From Erysipelotrichaceae bacterium (GTDB taxonomy: Bacteria > Bacillota_I > Bacilli_A > ML615J-28 > CAG-313): a DNA stretch of 64,000 nt. The translations under genes and the position numbers were made by a program. Positions 36,648-45,718 of the stretch are shown here, piece by piece (the first letter of the stretch is position 1; the number at the start of each line of letters is the position of its first letter). The DNA lies in assembly GCA_015059015.1 (NCBI GenBank), contig SVBG01000003.1, positions 62,001 through 126,000 on the forward strand, written 5' to 3'. The notes beneath the pieces were generated by a model. That model did no database searches. It saw only the letters and a list, made by a program, of their open reading frames with translations, and was not told the DNA's origin.

Positions 36648-37002
36648 AAATTATATAGTCTTCATTACATAGATGACATTGATAATGTTCATCGTGACAA
36701 AGTTCAATTTTCTTATCACTGTATTTTGAAACAACTTTATTGATATATTTTTCCATGCATGGATCAAAATATATTAAATATGTATCATCAGTTATGCGGT
36801 AAACAACTCTTCCTCTTGGGTAAAAGTCGAAATCTACTTTATACTTTTCTTCATAATATTTCATCCATATTTGAAAGTGGCTATAAGGATAGTTATAAAA
36901 ATCTCCATATTTTTCACTGTGTTCGAGATTAGTATAGTGAAATAATAGTTTTCCATTTACACAAAAGAATAAACTTGGACCAATTTGATTATTTTGATTC
37001 AT
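36646..37002 (-). CDS. Hypothetical protein with C-terminal Cys/His cluster
   Basis: 118 residues from the ATG at 37002 (GAGGT five bases upstream); a longer in-frame start at 37059 would lie deep in the neighbour. Overlaps the upstream gene by 14 bases, so coupled. The C-terminus has LCHDEHYQCHLC, a possible metal-binding cluster, and the core has several Tyr/Trp-rich strands. No known family recognised. Confidence 0.6.
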   Translation of the reverse strand: MNQNNQIGPSLFFCVNGKLLFHYTNLEHSEKYGDFYNYPYSHFQIWMKYYEEKYKVDFDFYPRGRVVYRITDDTYLIYFDPCMEKYINKVVSKYSDKKIELCHDEHYQCHLCNEDYII

Positions 37003-37513
37003 ATGGTACCTCAAATATTTTAGTATTTCCAAGTCCGATAAGTCTTGTTCCGTATACATCAGTATAAGGTGTTACAAATACAATTTCACATTCATTGATG
37101 TATTTTACAATCTTTTTTGGATTTGGTGTTGCGATAACAAGTTTTATTTCGTTATCTTGTGGAGTATAATTCATGAAGTTTTCAATATCTTTTAAATATT
37201 TTTTATATGGTTGAGCTTTACCTGGGGTATTACCTGCACCATATTTAATTTCCCATGTAACTTTATTATTAATTTGAATTTCTGCGTATTCTGGGATTTT
37301 AATTATTTTAACAATAAAAGTTATTTCTGAATTTTTGATGATTTGATCATAACATTTATTTTCAATATTTGTTATTTCGTAACCTAATGTTTTAATTTTG
37401 TTATAAAATGATTCTTCAATACTTGATTTAATATTAGCATTTTTTGTAAATACTAAAATTAATACAACTGCTGTTATAACTGCTAGTACAATAAAAATAA
37501 TAATATCATCCAT
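36989..37513 (-). CDS. Membrane-anchored hypothetical protein
   Basis: 174 residues with one N-terminal TM helix (about 3-24) and a soluble domain. Segments VTWEIKYGAGNTPGKAQPYKKYL and IKLVIATPNPKKIVKYI alternate strand and helix, faintly like a restriction-endonuclease-type or Rossmann-like core; a WEIKYG motif is suggestive of a D/ExK site but this is weak. The first gene of a two-gene unit with the Cys/His-cluster protein. Function unknown. Confidence 0.6.
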   Translation of the reverse strand: MDDIIIFIVLAVITAVVLILVFTKNANIKSSIEESFYNKIKTLGYEITNIENKCYDQIIKNSEITFIVKIIKIPEYAEIQINNKVTWEIKYGAGNTPGKAQPYKKYLKDIENFMNYTPQDNEIKLVIATPNPKKIVKYINECEIVFVTPYTDVYGTRLIGLGNTKIFEVPYESK

Positions 37514-37612
37514 ATAATTTATACCTCTATTAATAGTATATCATTATTTTATATTTTTATAAAGAAATAAACATTTAATATAAGTTTATCATATTATAAA
37601 TATGGTGATAAA

Positions 37613-37924
37613 ATGATTATAATTATTGGTGTGATGGATAACAGAATGAGAGAGTTTATTAAGAATCATAAGTTTCATGATAAAATAGTTGTTGCGTATA
37701 AAATATGTAATATTAAACATATTAAAGCACCTTGTGAGGTAATTATTCCTTTTGGTTATATTATGAATAATGATTTAATAAGCAATACGTATATTCAATT
37801 TTATGAATTATTATTGACACTTGATATTAAAAAAATTTATTATTATAATGAATATAATATTGATAGACTTAAAACTTTAGCTTTAGAGTTTAATGTAGAA
37901 GTTGTAAAAAAATATAATGAATAA
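37613..37924 (+). CDS. Hypothetical protein, 103 aa
   Basis: A small basic alpha/beta protein (MIIIIGVMDNRMREFI start, IIPFGYIM centre) without recognised family. The ATG follows GGTGATAA. It stands alone between divergent minus-strand genes and the next promoter. Strand-helix alternation suggests a small Rossmann-like domain. Function unknown. Confidence 0.6.
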   Translation: MIIIIGVMDNRMREFIKNHKFHDKIVVAYKICNIKHIKAPCEVIIPFGYIMNNDLISNTYIQFYELLLTLDIKKIYYYNEYNIDRLKTLALEFNVEVVKKYNE

Positions 37925-37934
37925 TTTAAAATTA

Positions 37935-37963
37935 TTGCAAAAGCATATAAATTAGTGTATAAT
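37935..37963 (+). promoter_or_regulatory. Sigma-A-type promoter before the three-TM protein and lepA
   Basis: TTGCAA (37935-37940), 17-bp spacer, TATAAT preceded by TG (37958-37963), 22 bp before the ATG at 37985. Confidence 0.8.
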
Positions 37964-37984
37964 AAATAAAAAGAGGTACAAACG

Positions 37985-38278
37985 ATGGATATTTTTATTT
38001 CAATTATTATTTTAATTTTATTATGTTTTATTTTTTATAAAGAATATAAAAGTGATAAACCTGTAGATTTATTTATTAATGTGGTAATTTCTTGTGTGTG
38101 TATTATTACTCCGCTTTTTACTTTTTTAATAGAGGGGTTTGATTTTGCTAATGAAGCTCACATTATTTATCTTGTTGTAATGGTTATTTCAGTTATATTT
38201 ACTGTATATTATTTAATCAAATATAATAAAAATAAAGATAAAAATCAAATTGACGAAGAAAATAAAGAACAAGAATAA
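37985..38278 (+). CDS. Small membrane protein, three predicted TM segments
   Basis: 97 residues with hydrophobic segments at about 2-18, 28-48 and 58-78 and a Lys/Glu-rich tail. AAGAGG precedes the ATG, with a strong promoter just upstream. It lies 51 bp before lepA, so probably shares its transcript. No family recognised. Confidence 0.65.
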   Translation: MDIFISIIILILLCFIFYKEYKSDKPVDLFINVVISCVCIITPLFTFLIEGFDFANEAHIIYLVVMVISVIFTVYYLIKYNKNKDKNQIDEENKEQE

Positions 38279-38329
38279 GAATAAGAATTAATTAAATATT
38301 TGTAGTTTATAATAGAAAGGTTATAGGAC

Positions 38330-40159
38330 ATGATTCCTTCAAGAAAAGAATTATTAGAAAGACAAAAGAAAATTAGAAATTTTTCAATCATTGCTCATAT
38401 TGACCATGGTAAAAGCACGCTTGCTGATAGAATTTTAGAAGCAACAAGAACTTTAGAATCTAGAGAAATGAAAGAACAAATTTTAGACTCGATGGATCTA
38501 GAACGTGAAAGAGGGATTACAATTAAACTAAATTCAATTGAACTTGAATATACTGCTGATGATGGTGAAACGTATATTCTTCATTTGATAGATACTCCTG
38601 GACATGTCGATTTTACTTATGAAGTGTCGCGTAGTCTTGCTGCTTGTGAGGGGGCAGTGCTTGTTGTTGATGCTGCTCAAGGAATTGAGGCTCAAACACT
38701 TGCTAATGTGTATTTAGCACTTGAAAATGATTTAGAGATTTTACCAATGATCAATAAAATTGATTTACCTAGTGCTGATCCTGATAAAGTTAAAGCAGAA
38801 ATTGAAGATGTTATTGGACTTGATGCAAGTGATGCAGTGCTTGGCTCTGCTAAAGAAGGTATTGGTATTCATGAACTTTTAGAACAAATTATTGAAAAAG
38901 TTCCTTCACCTGTTGGTGACCCAACGGGGCCTGTTCAAGCATTAATATTTGATTCTTATTATGATCCATACCGTGGGGTAATTCCACTAATTAGAGTAGT
39001 ATCAGGTACAATTAAAAAAGGTGATCATATTAAAACATTTAATAGTGATCAAGTATATGAAGTTATTGAACTTGGTGTAACAACTCCTAAGGAAAAGAAA
39101 AAAGAGTATTTATCCGCAGGGGATGTTGGGTGGATAGCTGGTAGTATTAAAGATATTCTTACTGTACAAGTTGGGGATACGATGACTACAGTTGAAAATG
39201 AAAGTAAAGAGTCTCTTCCAGGGTATCGAAAAATGAACTCAATGGTTTTCTGTGGTATTTATCCACTTGAAACTAATAAATATGATGAATTAAAAGAAGC
39301 ACTTGGAAAATTAAAATTAAATGATGCTGCACTTGTATTTGAACCAGAAACTTCTCAAGCCCTTGGGTTTGGTTTTAGAACTGGATTTTTAGGACTTTTA
39401 CATATGGATGTAATACAAGAGCGAATTGAACGTGAATTTAAAATTCCGTTAATTGCAACAGCACCAAGTGTTGAATATCATGTTCATTTAACTAATGGAA
39501 CAATGATTAAAATTGATAATCCTAACGATTTACCAGAACTAACTCAAGTAAAAAAAATAGAAGAACCTTATGTTCACGCGACACTTATGATGCCTAAAGA
39601 ATATATTGGTTCAATTATGGAAATATGTCAATTTAGACGTGGTACTTATGTATCGATGAGTTATATTGATGATAATCGTGTTTCTTTATTATATGATTTA
39701 CCTTTATCTGAGATTGTGTATGATTTCTTTGATAAAATTAAATCTACATCACGTGGCTATGCATCGTTTGACTATGAACTTGCTGATTATAGAGAATCAA
39801 ATTTAGTAAAACTTGATATTTTATTAAATGGTGAAAAAGTAGATGCATTAAGTGTGATTGTCCATAAAGATTTTGCATACGCAAGAGGTCGTCAATTAGT
39901 TAAGAAACTTCGTGGTTTAATTCCTAGACAGCTTTTTGAGGTTCCAATTCAAGCAGCTATTAATACAAAGATTATTGCACGTGAAACTTTATCTGCTTTA
40001 AGAAAAGATGTTATCGCAAAATGTTATGGTGGTGACATTTCAAGAAAACGTAAATTATTAGAAAAACAAAAAGAAGGAAAGAAGCGAATGAAACAAGTAG
40101 GTAGTGTTGAAGTACCTCAAGAAGCATTCCTTGCGATATTAAAACTTGATGATGAATAA
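38330..40159 (+). CDS. lepA: Elongation factor 4 (LepA)
   Basis: 609 residues, normal length; a ribosome-bound back-translocase-like GTPase. G1 AHIDHGKST at 22-30, switch [11 protein letters not shown]3 DTPGH near 85, and G4 NKIDLPSAD near 139. Then follow EF-G-like domains II, III and V and the LepA-specific C-terminal domain ending [22 protein letters not shown] (in two parts). AAAGG precedes the ATG. Its last codons overlap the hemW start. Confidence 0.98.
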   Translation: MIPSRKELLERQKKIRNFSIIAHIDHGKSTLADRILEATRTLESREMKEQILDSMDLERERGITIKLNSIELEYTADDGETYILHLIDTPGHVDFTYEVSRSLAACEGAVLVVDAAQGIEAQTLANVYLALENDLEILPMINKIDLPSADPDKVKAEIEDVIGLDASDAVLGSAKEGIGIHELLEQIIEKVPSPVGDPTGPVQALIFDSYYDPYRGVIPLIRVVSGTIKKGDHIKTFNSDQVYEVIELGVTTPKEKKKEYLSAGDVGWIAGSIKDILTVQVGDTMTTVENESKESLPGYRKMNSMVFCGIYPLETNKYDELKEALGKLKLNDAALVFEPETSQALGFGFRTGFLGLLHMDVIQERIEREFKIPLIATAPSVEYHVHLTNGTMIKIDNPNDLPELTQVKKIEEPYVHATLMMPKEYIGSIMEICQFRRGTYVSMSYIDDNRVSLLYDLPLSEIVYDFFDKIKSTSRGYASFDYELADYRESNLVKLDILLNGEKVDALSVIVHKDFAYARGRQLVKKLRGLIPRQLFEVPIQAAINTKIIARETLSALRKDVIAKCYGGDISRKRKLLEKQKEGKKRMKQVGSVEVPQEAFLAILKLDDE

Positions 40160-41288
40160 AAAATTAGGTTTATATATTCATATTCCTTTTTGTAACAAGG
40201 TTTGTCCATATTGTGATTTTCATAAAATGGTTGCAAGCGATAATTTAAAAGAAAAATATATTAAAGCCTTAATTAAAGAATTAAAACTTAAAGGCATTTC
40301 TAAATATGATTTATCCACACTATATATTGGAGGAGGGACTCCATCTAGTTTAAAGATGGATCTATTAGAAATGCTTTTTTCTTCTTTAAATAATGAAATA
40401 AATTTAAAAAATTTATTAGAATTTACGTTTGAATGTAATCCAGAAGATATAAGTAAAGAGTTATTAACACTACTTAAAAAATATCACATAACTCGTCTTA
40501 GTATTGGAATACAAACTTTAAATGAAAGTTTTCAACATCACATTAATAGAATGTTTTCAGATGAAAAGTTATCCACAGTAGTTAATCTTTTAAATGAATG
40601 TGGATTTGAGAATTATAGTTTTGATTTAATGTATGGTTTTTTAAATCAAACAATATCTGATATAAAATCAGATATTGATAAATTAGTTAGCTTAAATCCT
40701 AAACATATTTCAATTTATTCACTTATTGTAGAAGACCATACTATATTTGGTAAACTAATGCGTGATGGAATGGTTTTAGAATCTAGTGATGAAGAACAAG
40801 CAAAAGAGTATTTATTTATAATTGATTATTTAAAAAAATTTGGATATCATCAATATGAAACTAGTAATTTTGCGAAAATGGGTTTTGAATCAAAGCATAA
40901 TTTAATTTATTGGGATCATGATGAGTATTTATGTCTTGGTAGTGGTGCTAGTTCATTTATTGATGATGTTAGAAGTGTAACAACAACTAGTATTCATAAT
41001 TATATTAATAATTTAAATAATGATTTGTTACCAGATGTCGATAGTGAATTACTAGACTTTGAAGATATTACTGATGAGTTTGTAATGATGGCTTTAAGAA
41101 AAAATAAAGGTATTGACACTTTAGAATTTTATAATAAATTTGGTGTGGATATCTATGAGTATTATCCAAATGTTTCTTATTTATTAGACAACGATATAAT
41201 AGAGCAAAAAAGTCATTATTTATCAATAAAAAAAGAATTTAGATATGTTGCAAATAGTGTAATAGTAAAATTTATATCTGATTTTTAG
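40149..41288 (+). CDS. hemW: Radical SAM protein HemW (heme chaperone; formerly HemN-like)
   Basis: 379 residues, the usual size. The radical-SAM [10 protein letters not shown] (C15-x3-C-x2-C) and IGGGTPSSL are intact. HemW lacks coproporphyrinogen oxidase activity and inserts heme into respiratory enzymes; [21 protein letters not shown] (two parts, near 257-277) is the family's heme/HNxYW region. Overlaps lepA by 11 bases; several starts in a row (TTG 40146, ATG 40149, ATG 40152) are possible. lepA-hemW is a conserved pair. Confidence 0.94.
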   Translation: MMNKKLGLYIHIPFCNKVCPYCDFHKMVASDNLKEKYIKALIKELKLKGISKYDLSTLYIGGGTPSSLKMDLLEMLFSSLNNEINLKNLLEFTFECNPEDISKELLTLLKKYHITRLSIGIQTLNESFQHHINRMFSDEKLSTVVNLLNECGFENYSFDLMYGFLNQTISDIKSDIDKLVSLNPKHISIYSLIVEDHTIFGKLMRDGMVLESSDEEQAKEYLFIIDYLKKFGYHQYETSNFAKMGFESKHNLIYWDHDEYLCLGSGASSFIDDVRSVTTTSIHNYINNLNNDLLPDVDSELLDFEDITDEFVMMALRKNKGIDTLEFYNKFGVDIYEYYPNVSYLLDNDIIEQKSHYLSIKKEFRYVANSVIVKFISDF

Positions 41289-41298
41289 GAGAATATAA

Positions 41299-42195
41299 AT
41301 GGAAGAATTAATTTTAGAATATCGTAATTATTTAGTATCTGAAAAAATGCGTAGTAGTAATACGGTTGATTCATATGTTAGTGATTTACAAAACTATGTT
41401 TATTATTTAACTAATAATTTGAATATTGATGATGTTAAATTAATTGAAGCAGAACATATAAAAAAATATTTAAGTTATATGAAAAGTTTAGGTTATACTG
41501 CTGCATCAATGTCTAGAGCACTTAGTAGTATTAAAAGTTTTCATAAGTATTTACTGATTGAAGAAATTTGTGTTTCAAATCCAGCTGCGGCAATTACTAG
41601 TCCTAAAAAGCCTAAAAAACTTCCTGCAGTTTTAAGCGTTGAGGAAGTAATGTTGCTTTTAGACAGTTTAAATAACGATACACCAATAAATTCAAGAAAC
41701 CAAGTAATGGTAGAATTAATTTATGCGTGTGGTCTACGTGTGTCTGAACTTGTTGATTTAAAACTTGGTGATCTTCGTATGACTTCGAAAATGATTTCTA
41801 CTCGTGGAAAAGGCTCTAAAGAAAGACTTATTCCTGTAAATGATTATTGTTTAAAACTTTTAAGAAATTATATTATTAATGATCGTCCTAAACTTTGTAA
41901 GGCGGTTGATCCTGGATTTGTCTTTTTAAATGCACAAGGTGGACATTATTCTCGTCAAAGTTTCTTTTTGTTTTTAAAAGATAAATGCAAAGAAGTAGGT
42001 ATTACAAAAGAGATCTCGCCGCATACGCTTCGTCATTCTTTTGCAACTCATCTATTAGAAGCAGGAACTGATCTTAGAATTATTCAAGAATTACTTGGAC
42101 ATGAGTCAATTAGTACAACACAAATTTATACACATATAAATAATAAAACAATTAAAAATATTTATGATAAAGCTCATCCTAGAGGAGGTAAATAA
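41299..42195 (+). CDS. xerD: Tyrosine site-specific recombinase XerD
   Basis: 298 residues. N-terminal SAM-like core-binding domain (TVDSYVSDLQNYVYYL near residues 20-35). The catalytic domain has Arg in YACGLRVSEL (about 147), Lys in GKGSKERLIPV (about 173), HTLRHSFATHLL (HxxR near 247), LGHESISTTQIYTH (His and Tyr nucleophile near 278). XerC/XerD resolve chromosome dimers at dif; a dif candidate lies 2.7 kb downstream. xerD-deoB is the Bacillus order. AGGAGA precedes the ATG. Confidence 0.95.
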   Translation: MEELILEYRNYLVSEKMRSSNTVDSYVSDLQNYVYYLTNNLNIDDVKLIEAEHIKKYLSYMKSLGYTAASMSRALSSIKSFHKYLLIEEICVSNPAAAITSPKKPKKLPAVLSVEEVMLLLDSLNNDTPINSRNQVMVELIYACGLRVSELVDLKLGDLRMTSKMISTRGKGSKERLIPVNDYCLKLLRNYIINDRPKLCKAVDPGFVFLNAQGGHYSRQSFFLFLKDKCKEVGITKEISPHTLRHSFATHLLEAGTDLRIIQELLGHESISTTQIYTHINNKTIKNIYDKAHPRGGK

Positions 42196-42196
42196 A

Positions 42197-43378
42197 ATGT
42201 TATATAAAAGAATATTTGTTCTCGTTACTGATTCAATGGGAATAGGTGAGGCGAAAGATGCGTCTAAATATAATGATGCAGGCGCTAATACATTTGGTCA
42301 TATTGCAGACCTATCTTTAAATTTTAACGTTCCAACACTAGAGTGGTTAGGAATTGGAAATATTTGTAAAAATGCAAAAATAGCTCCAAATAAGGCTTTA
42401 AATGGCGTTGTAGCACGCATGCATGAGTTAAGTGTAGGAAAAGACACACTTACAGGGCATTTTGAAATAATGGGTTTAAATGTCCTTACACCTTATCCAT
42501 CTTTTACTGATACAGGTTTTCCAGATGAACTAATTAAGATGTTAGAAGAATTTAGTGGCCGTAAAGTAATTGGTAACATTTCTGCAAGTGGAACTGAAAT
42601 TATTAAAGATTTAGGAGAAGTTCAACTAGAAACTGGGGCATTAATTGTTTATACATCAGCTGACTCAGTATTACAGATTGCTGCAAATGAAGAAATTATT
42701 CCACTTGAAGAATTATATAGAATTTGTGAATACGCACGTAAAATTACAATAGAAAATAAAGATTGGCAAGTAGGAAGAATCATTGCACGTCCGTTTGTAG
42801 GAAGATCTAAAGATACATTTAAACGTACAACAAATCGCCATGACTATGCGCTTGATCCATTTGATGAAACAGTTTTAGATACATTAAAAGATAATAATTA
42901 TGATGTAATCGCAGTTGGTAAGATTAATGATATCTTTAATGGAAAAGGTGTGACTAAAGCACTTAGAACTGTATCTAATCATGATGGAATGATTAAAACA
43001 ATTAATCTTTTAAATGAAGAATTTACAGGAATTTGTTTTACTAATCTTGTAGATTTTGATGCGTTATATGGTCACAGACGTGATTTAGAAGGTTATAAAA
43101 AAGCAATTGAAGAATTTGACCTAGATTTAAAATCATTCATTGATAAAATGAATGATGATGATTTAGTAATTGTTGTTGCAGATCATGGTAATGATCCAGT
43201 ACACCACGGAACTGATCATACAAGAGAAATTGTTCCATTTATTGCATACAGTAAAAAATTAACTGGTAAAGTACTTGCTGATTTTGAAACATTCGCTTGC
43301 GTTGGCGCAACAATCGCTGATAACTTTAATGTAAAAGCACCTAAAATTGGTAAAAGTGTATTAGAAGAATTAAAATAA
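42197..43378 (+). CDS. deoB: Phosphopentomutase
   Basis: 393 residues, the usual length; interconverts (deoxy)ribose 1- and 5-phosphate. The ATG at 42197 follows GGAGGTAAATAAA; an in-frame start at 42164 inside xerD is rejected. Alkaline-phosphatase-fold metal motifs are present: VTDSMGIGEAKDA (13 residues in, first Asp), the GKDTLTGHFEIMG loop with the phosphorylated Thr near 90, DFDALYGHRRD near 287, ADHGNDPVHHGTDHTRE (two parts, near 327-343). Immediately downstream of xerD and 10 bp before the lipase gene. Confidence 0.97.
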   Translation: MLYKRIFVLVTDSMGIGEAKDASKYNDAGANTFGHIADLSLNFNVPTLEWLGIGNICKNAKIAPNKALNGVVARMHELSVGKDTLTGHFEIMGLNVLTPYPSFTDTGFPDELIKMLEEFSGRKVIGNISASGTEIIKDLGEVQLETGALIVYTSADSVLQIAANEEIIPLEELYRICEYARKITIENKDWQVGRIIARPFVGRSKDTFKRTTNRHDYALDPFDETVLDTLKDNNYDVIAVGKINDIFNGKGVTKALRTVSNHDGMIKTINLLNEEFTGICFTNLVDFDALYGHRRDLEGYKKAIEEFDLDLKSFIDKMNDDDLVIVVADHGNDPVHHGTDHTREIVPFIAYSKKLTGKVLADFETFACVGATIADNFNVKAPKIGKSVLEELK

Positions 43379-43388
43379 AATAATAAAT

Positions 43389-44294
43389 ATGAAAGAAGTA
43401 ATTATAAAAAGTTATAAAGAAAATTATCCTAACATCGTAGGATTTAAAATAGAAAAAGAAAATATCACAAAAAAAGCTTGTATTCTTTTTACTCATGGTA
43501 TGGCAGAACATATTAATAGATATGTTGGTCTTGCAAAGTACCTTTCTAATGCAGGATATATTTGTTATGGATTTGATCTTTTAGGACATGGTAAAAGCGT
43601 ATTTAAAGATGAAAAAGTTGGAATAATTAAAGCACCTGATTTTTTTGATGCGGTAATAGAATGTATGGAATATGAATATAACTTTATAAAAGAAGAAAAT
43701 AAAGATTTAGACGTATATTTATTTGCTCATTCAATGAGTTCAATGATCGCACAAAATTACATCCAAAAAAATCCAGGTCATTTTAACAAAGTTATCTTAT
43801 CAGGTACTGATATAGGGTCGGTTAAATATAAATTACTTGGAACACTTTTAAAACAACCAGTAAATAAGTACGGACCATATTATTATTCAAAAACTGTCCA
43901 AAAGTTATCACTTGATGCTTTTGATAAACCATTTAAGAAAAAACTTGCTTGGCTTTCTATTAATGAACAAAATATAATTAATTATATTAATGATCCATTA
44001 TGTAATGAATCATACCCAGTAGGATATTTTTATAGTCTTGCAACACATCTATATGAATCTTCAAAACTAAAAAATATCAAAAGAGTAAAACTTGATAAAA
44101 TACTATTTTTAACAGGTGAAAATGACCCTGTAACAAACTTTTCTAAATCAACAAAGAAGATTTATAAAAAATATAAAAAAGCTAATCTTAATTCTTTTAT
44201 TGAAATATTGCCAAATCTTCGTCATGAAACCTTCCATGAAGATGATGAAACTAACTTATTAGTTTATAATATAATTGAAGAGTTTTATAATTAA
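43389..44294 (+). CDS. Alpha/beta hydrolase, monoacylglycerol lipase-like
   Basis: 301 residues. The oxyanion loop HGMAEHINRY (near 35-44) and FDLLGHGKS (near 60) are typical of serine aminopeptidase S33/monoglyceride lipases. The nucleophile elbow reads FAHSMSS rather than GHSMGG, so both flanking glycines are replaced; the Ser remains. The acid GENDPV near 241 and the His in LRHETFHE near 278 complete a triad. No clear Shine-Dalgarno; probably cotranscribed with deoB. A terminator follows. Soluble, no signal peptide. Confidence 0.88.
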   Translation: MKEVIIKSYKENYPNIVGFKIEKENITKKACILFTHGMAEHINRYVGLAKYLSNAGYICYGFDLLGHGKSVFKDEKVGIIKAPDFFDAVIECMEYEYNFIKEENKDLDVYLFAHSMSSMIAQNYIQKNPGHFNKVILSGTDIGSVKYKLLGTLLKQPVNKYGPYYYSKTVQKLSLDAFDKPFKKKLAWLSINEQNIINYINDPLCNESYPVGYFYSLATHLYESSKLKNIKRVKLDKILFLTGENDPVTNFSKSTKKIYKKYKKANLNSFIEILPNLRHETFHEDDETNLLVYNIIEEFYN

Positions 44295-44328
44295 ATAGTA
44301 TTCACAAATTATTAATCTTAAATTTTTG

Positions 44329-44356
44329 CACTCTATTAATTTAGAGTGTTTTTTTT
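44329..44356 (+). terminator. Terminator of the last + strand gene before the terminus
   Basis: CACTCTA (44329-44335) / TAGAGTG (44342-44348) followed by eight T. Confidence 0.9.
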
Positions 44357-44365
44357 ATTACTTAT

Positions 44366-44770
44366 ATTCTATAAGAAGATGAAATTTAATATATACATTA
44401 AAGTCCTATAAAAAAGATATCCAAGGCTCTCTTTTGAGAAGTTGAAATAAAAATGGATTAATAATTTATCATTAGAGTTCTAAAATCAAAGTTTTCCACA
44501 TGCCAATTTATAAAATGTTCTAATGTTAAAAATAATTTTTATCCACGCACAGTTTTAAATAAAGCGACTTAATACGAATATTTGTCGTTCTATTTGCTTT
44601 GTGTGAGAGGATGAAATAAAATAAGACGAATAATTAATAATTCAAGTTTTAAAATATGGGTTAGATTAAAATTAGTAGAACATAATTTATAGCGGATGAA
44701 TAAATATTTATTAGATATTTATTCATCCGTTTTTTTACATATTTGAAACTAATTTGTAAGAAGGTGAAAT
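44366..44770 (-). repeat. Dispersed repeat: four degenerate copies left of dif
   Basis: Copies at 44366-44385, 44423-44448, 44597-44617 and 44751-44770. On the minus strand each starts ATTTCA and keeps CTTCT/CCTCT and TTAYA/TCACA elements, but all have lost the AGAAGGG core seen right of dif. Copy 3 also retains a decayed form of the hairpin sequence (GACGAATAATTA). Confidence 0.6.
44693..44736 (+). terminator. Orphan terminator-like hairpin in the terminus region
   Basis: CGGATGAATAAATA (44693-44706) / TATTTATTCATCCG (44716-44729), 14 bp perfect stem, then seven T. No gene or recognised RNA precedes it on the + strand. Its GATGAATAAATAT resembles the hairpin of the dispersed repeat, so it may be a relative of it rather than a functional gene end. 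Confidence 0.75.
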
Positions 44771-44931
44771 ATGATAAACAAGTAGTATTAGTTTTCAACA
44801 TCTGGTGATAAAATTAAAGAATAATCAACAAGTTATACACAGCAGGAAAAGAGCAGAGTAAAACTTATTTTAATAATTATTAACGTTCAAATTAATATAA
44901 TTTTATCGTGGTTTTACTTATCTTTTTTATT

Positions 44932-44959
44932 GGTTAACATAATATATATTATAGGAAGT
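44932..44959. other. dif: Candidate dif site (XerC/XerD chromosome dimer resolution)
   Basis: 28 bp in dif layout: one 11-bp arm GGTTAACATAA, a 6-bp centre TATATA, and the other arm TTATAGGAAGT. Read on the minus strand the arms are ACTTCCTATAA and TTATGTTAACC; the Firmicutes consensus as I know it from S. aureus and B. subtilis has ACTTCCTATAA/ACTTCCTAGAA and TTATGTAAACT. 26 of 28 positions match the staphylococcal form. It lies in a gene-free region at the convergent polarity switch, 2.7 kb from xerD. Confidence 0.88.
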
Positions 44960-45204
44960 AAAAGGCAAATGTATTTGTAGATATAATTATTTCTCTAATC
45001 GTTATTTTATGACATAATGGTTCGTTCTTTTGCCATATAATCACATATCAGCTGTTATTAAACTATGTCATTTTATTTATGATGAGTTAGTTTTTTTGGT
45101 TCTTTTTTCGACAAAAAACCTCTCCTTTTTCAACACCACTTTTCGTTACATATTATACTTTTGAATAATTATCCTCATCTTATCCACTACTGGAAAATAA
45201 AAAA

Positions 45205-45229
45205 AGCCCTCCTGTGAGGACTTGAAAAT
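45205..45229 (-). repeat. Dispersed repeat, copy 5
   Basis: Minus strand ATTTTCAAGTCC-TCACAGGAGGGCT. First copy right of dif; the AGGAGGG core is present, followed on + by an AT-rich stretch without the clean hairpin. Confidence 0.65.
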
Positions 45230-45343
45230 ATATTTTATTAATAACTAATCATTTAATTTGTTTAAATTTAGTTTATTAACACCAATTAATTATATTATTC
45301 TACAATTATAAGATCATCTAATATTTATTAATAATAATGTCGT

Positions 45344-45370
45344 AATAACCCTTCTGTGAGCAGTTGAATT
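45344..45370 (-). repeat. Dispersed repeat, copy 6
   Basis: Minus strand AATTCAACTGC-TCACAGAAGGGTTATT, a near-consensus box; the adjoining AATTATTTATTT...AATAATT is a weak hairpin. Confidence 0.65.
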
Positions 45371-45490
45371 ATTTATTTGTGAATAATTAATCATTTGATT
45401 GGTTTAAAACAGTCTAATTTAAGTTATTATTCAAAAACTTAAATTAGTACTATTTCATCAGGTAATAATTATATTTAAGTTAGTATGTTT

Positions 45491-45518
45491 TATCTTCTCT
45501 TCTGTGAACGTTTGAGTT
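45491..45518 (-). repeat. Dispersed repeat, copy 7
   Basis: Minus strand AACTCAAACG-TTCACAGAAGAGAAGATA; core changed to AGAAGAG; no clean hairpin. Confidence 0.55.
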
Positions 45519-45597
45519 AATTTTTTATGAATTATCATTGGGTTACTTATAAATTATTTTAATTATAAATATAAACTTATAATTTATGTAAAACAAA

Positions 45598-45630
45598 AAA
45601 ACCTCAAAAATGGTCTTTTTTTGAGGTTTT
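45598..45630. terminator. Bidirectional terminator at the end of the minus-strand operon
   Basis: AAAACCTCAAAAA (45598-45610) / TTTTTGAGGTTTT (45618-45630), about 90 bp after the PHP phosphatase stop. Confidence 0.85.
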
Positions 45631-45718
45631 ACTTTATATTATTAATTATTAATAAATTCTTTTAAAGTTTAAAAAACACTTGTTTTTAAGCTTTATTTCT
45701 TATAATAAAAGTACTTTA

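Larger units (their letters stand above)
44295..45718. other. Gene-free terminus region with dif
   Basis: 1.42 kb without any open frame I can support on either strand, between convergent genes. It holds the terminator of the upstream lipase gene, a candidate dif site (44932-44959), an orphan strong terminator-like hairpin (44693-44736), seven degenerate copies of the dispersed repeat (about 44366, 44423, 44597, 44751, 45205, 45344 and 45491) and a bidirectional terminator near the - strand operon end (45598-45630). I see no tRNA or known ncRNA. Confidence 0.75.

Noticed and set aside
44366-45518. CRISPR array from the repeated boxes in the gene-free region
   Set aside because: Copies are irregularly spaced (tens to hundreds of bp), diverged, extend over 18 kb, and no cas genes are present.
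45565-45594. A second dif-like half site, TTATGTAAAAC at 45584-45594
   Set aside because: The partner arm upstream does not resemble ACTTCCTA, and the site at 44932-44959 fits along its whole length.
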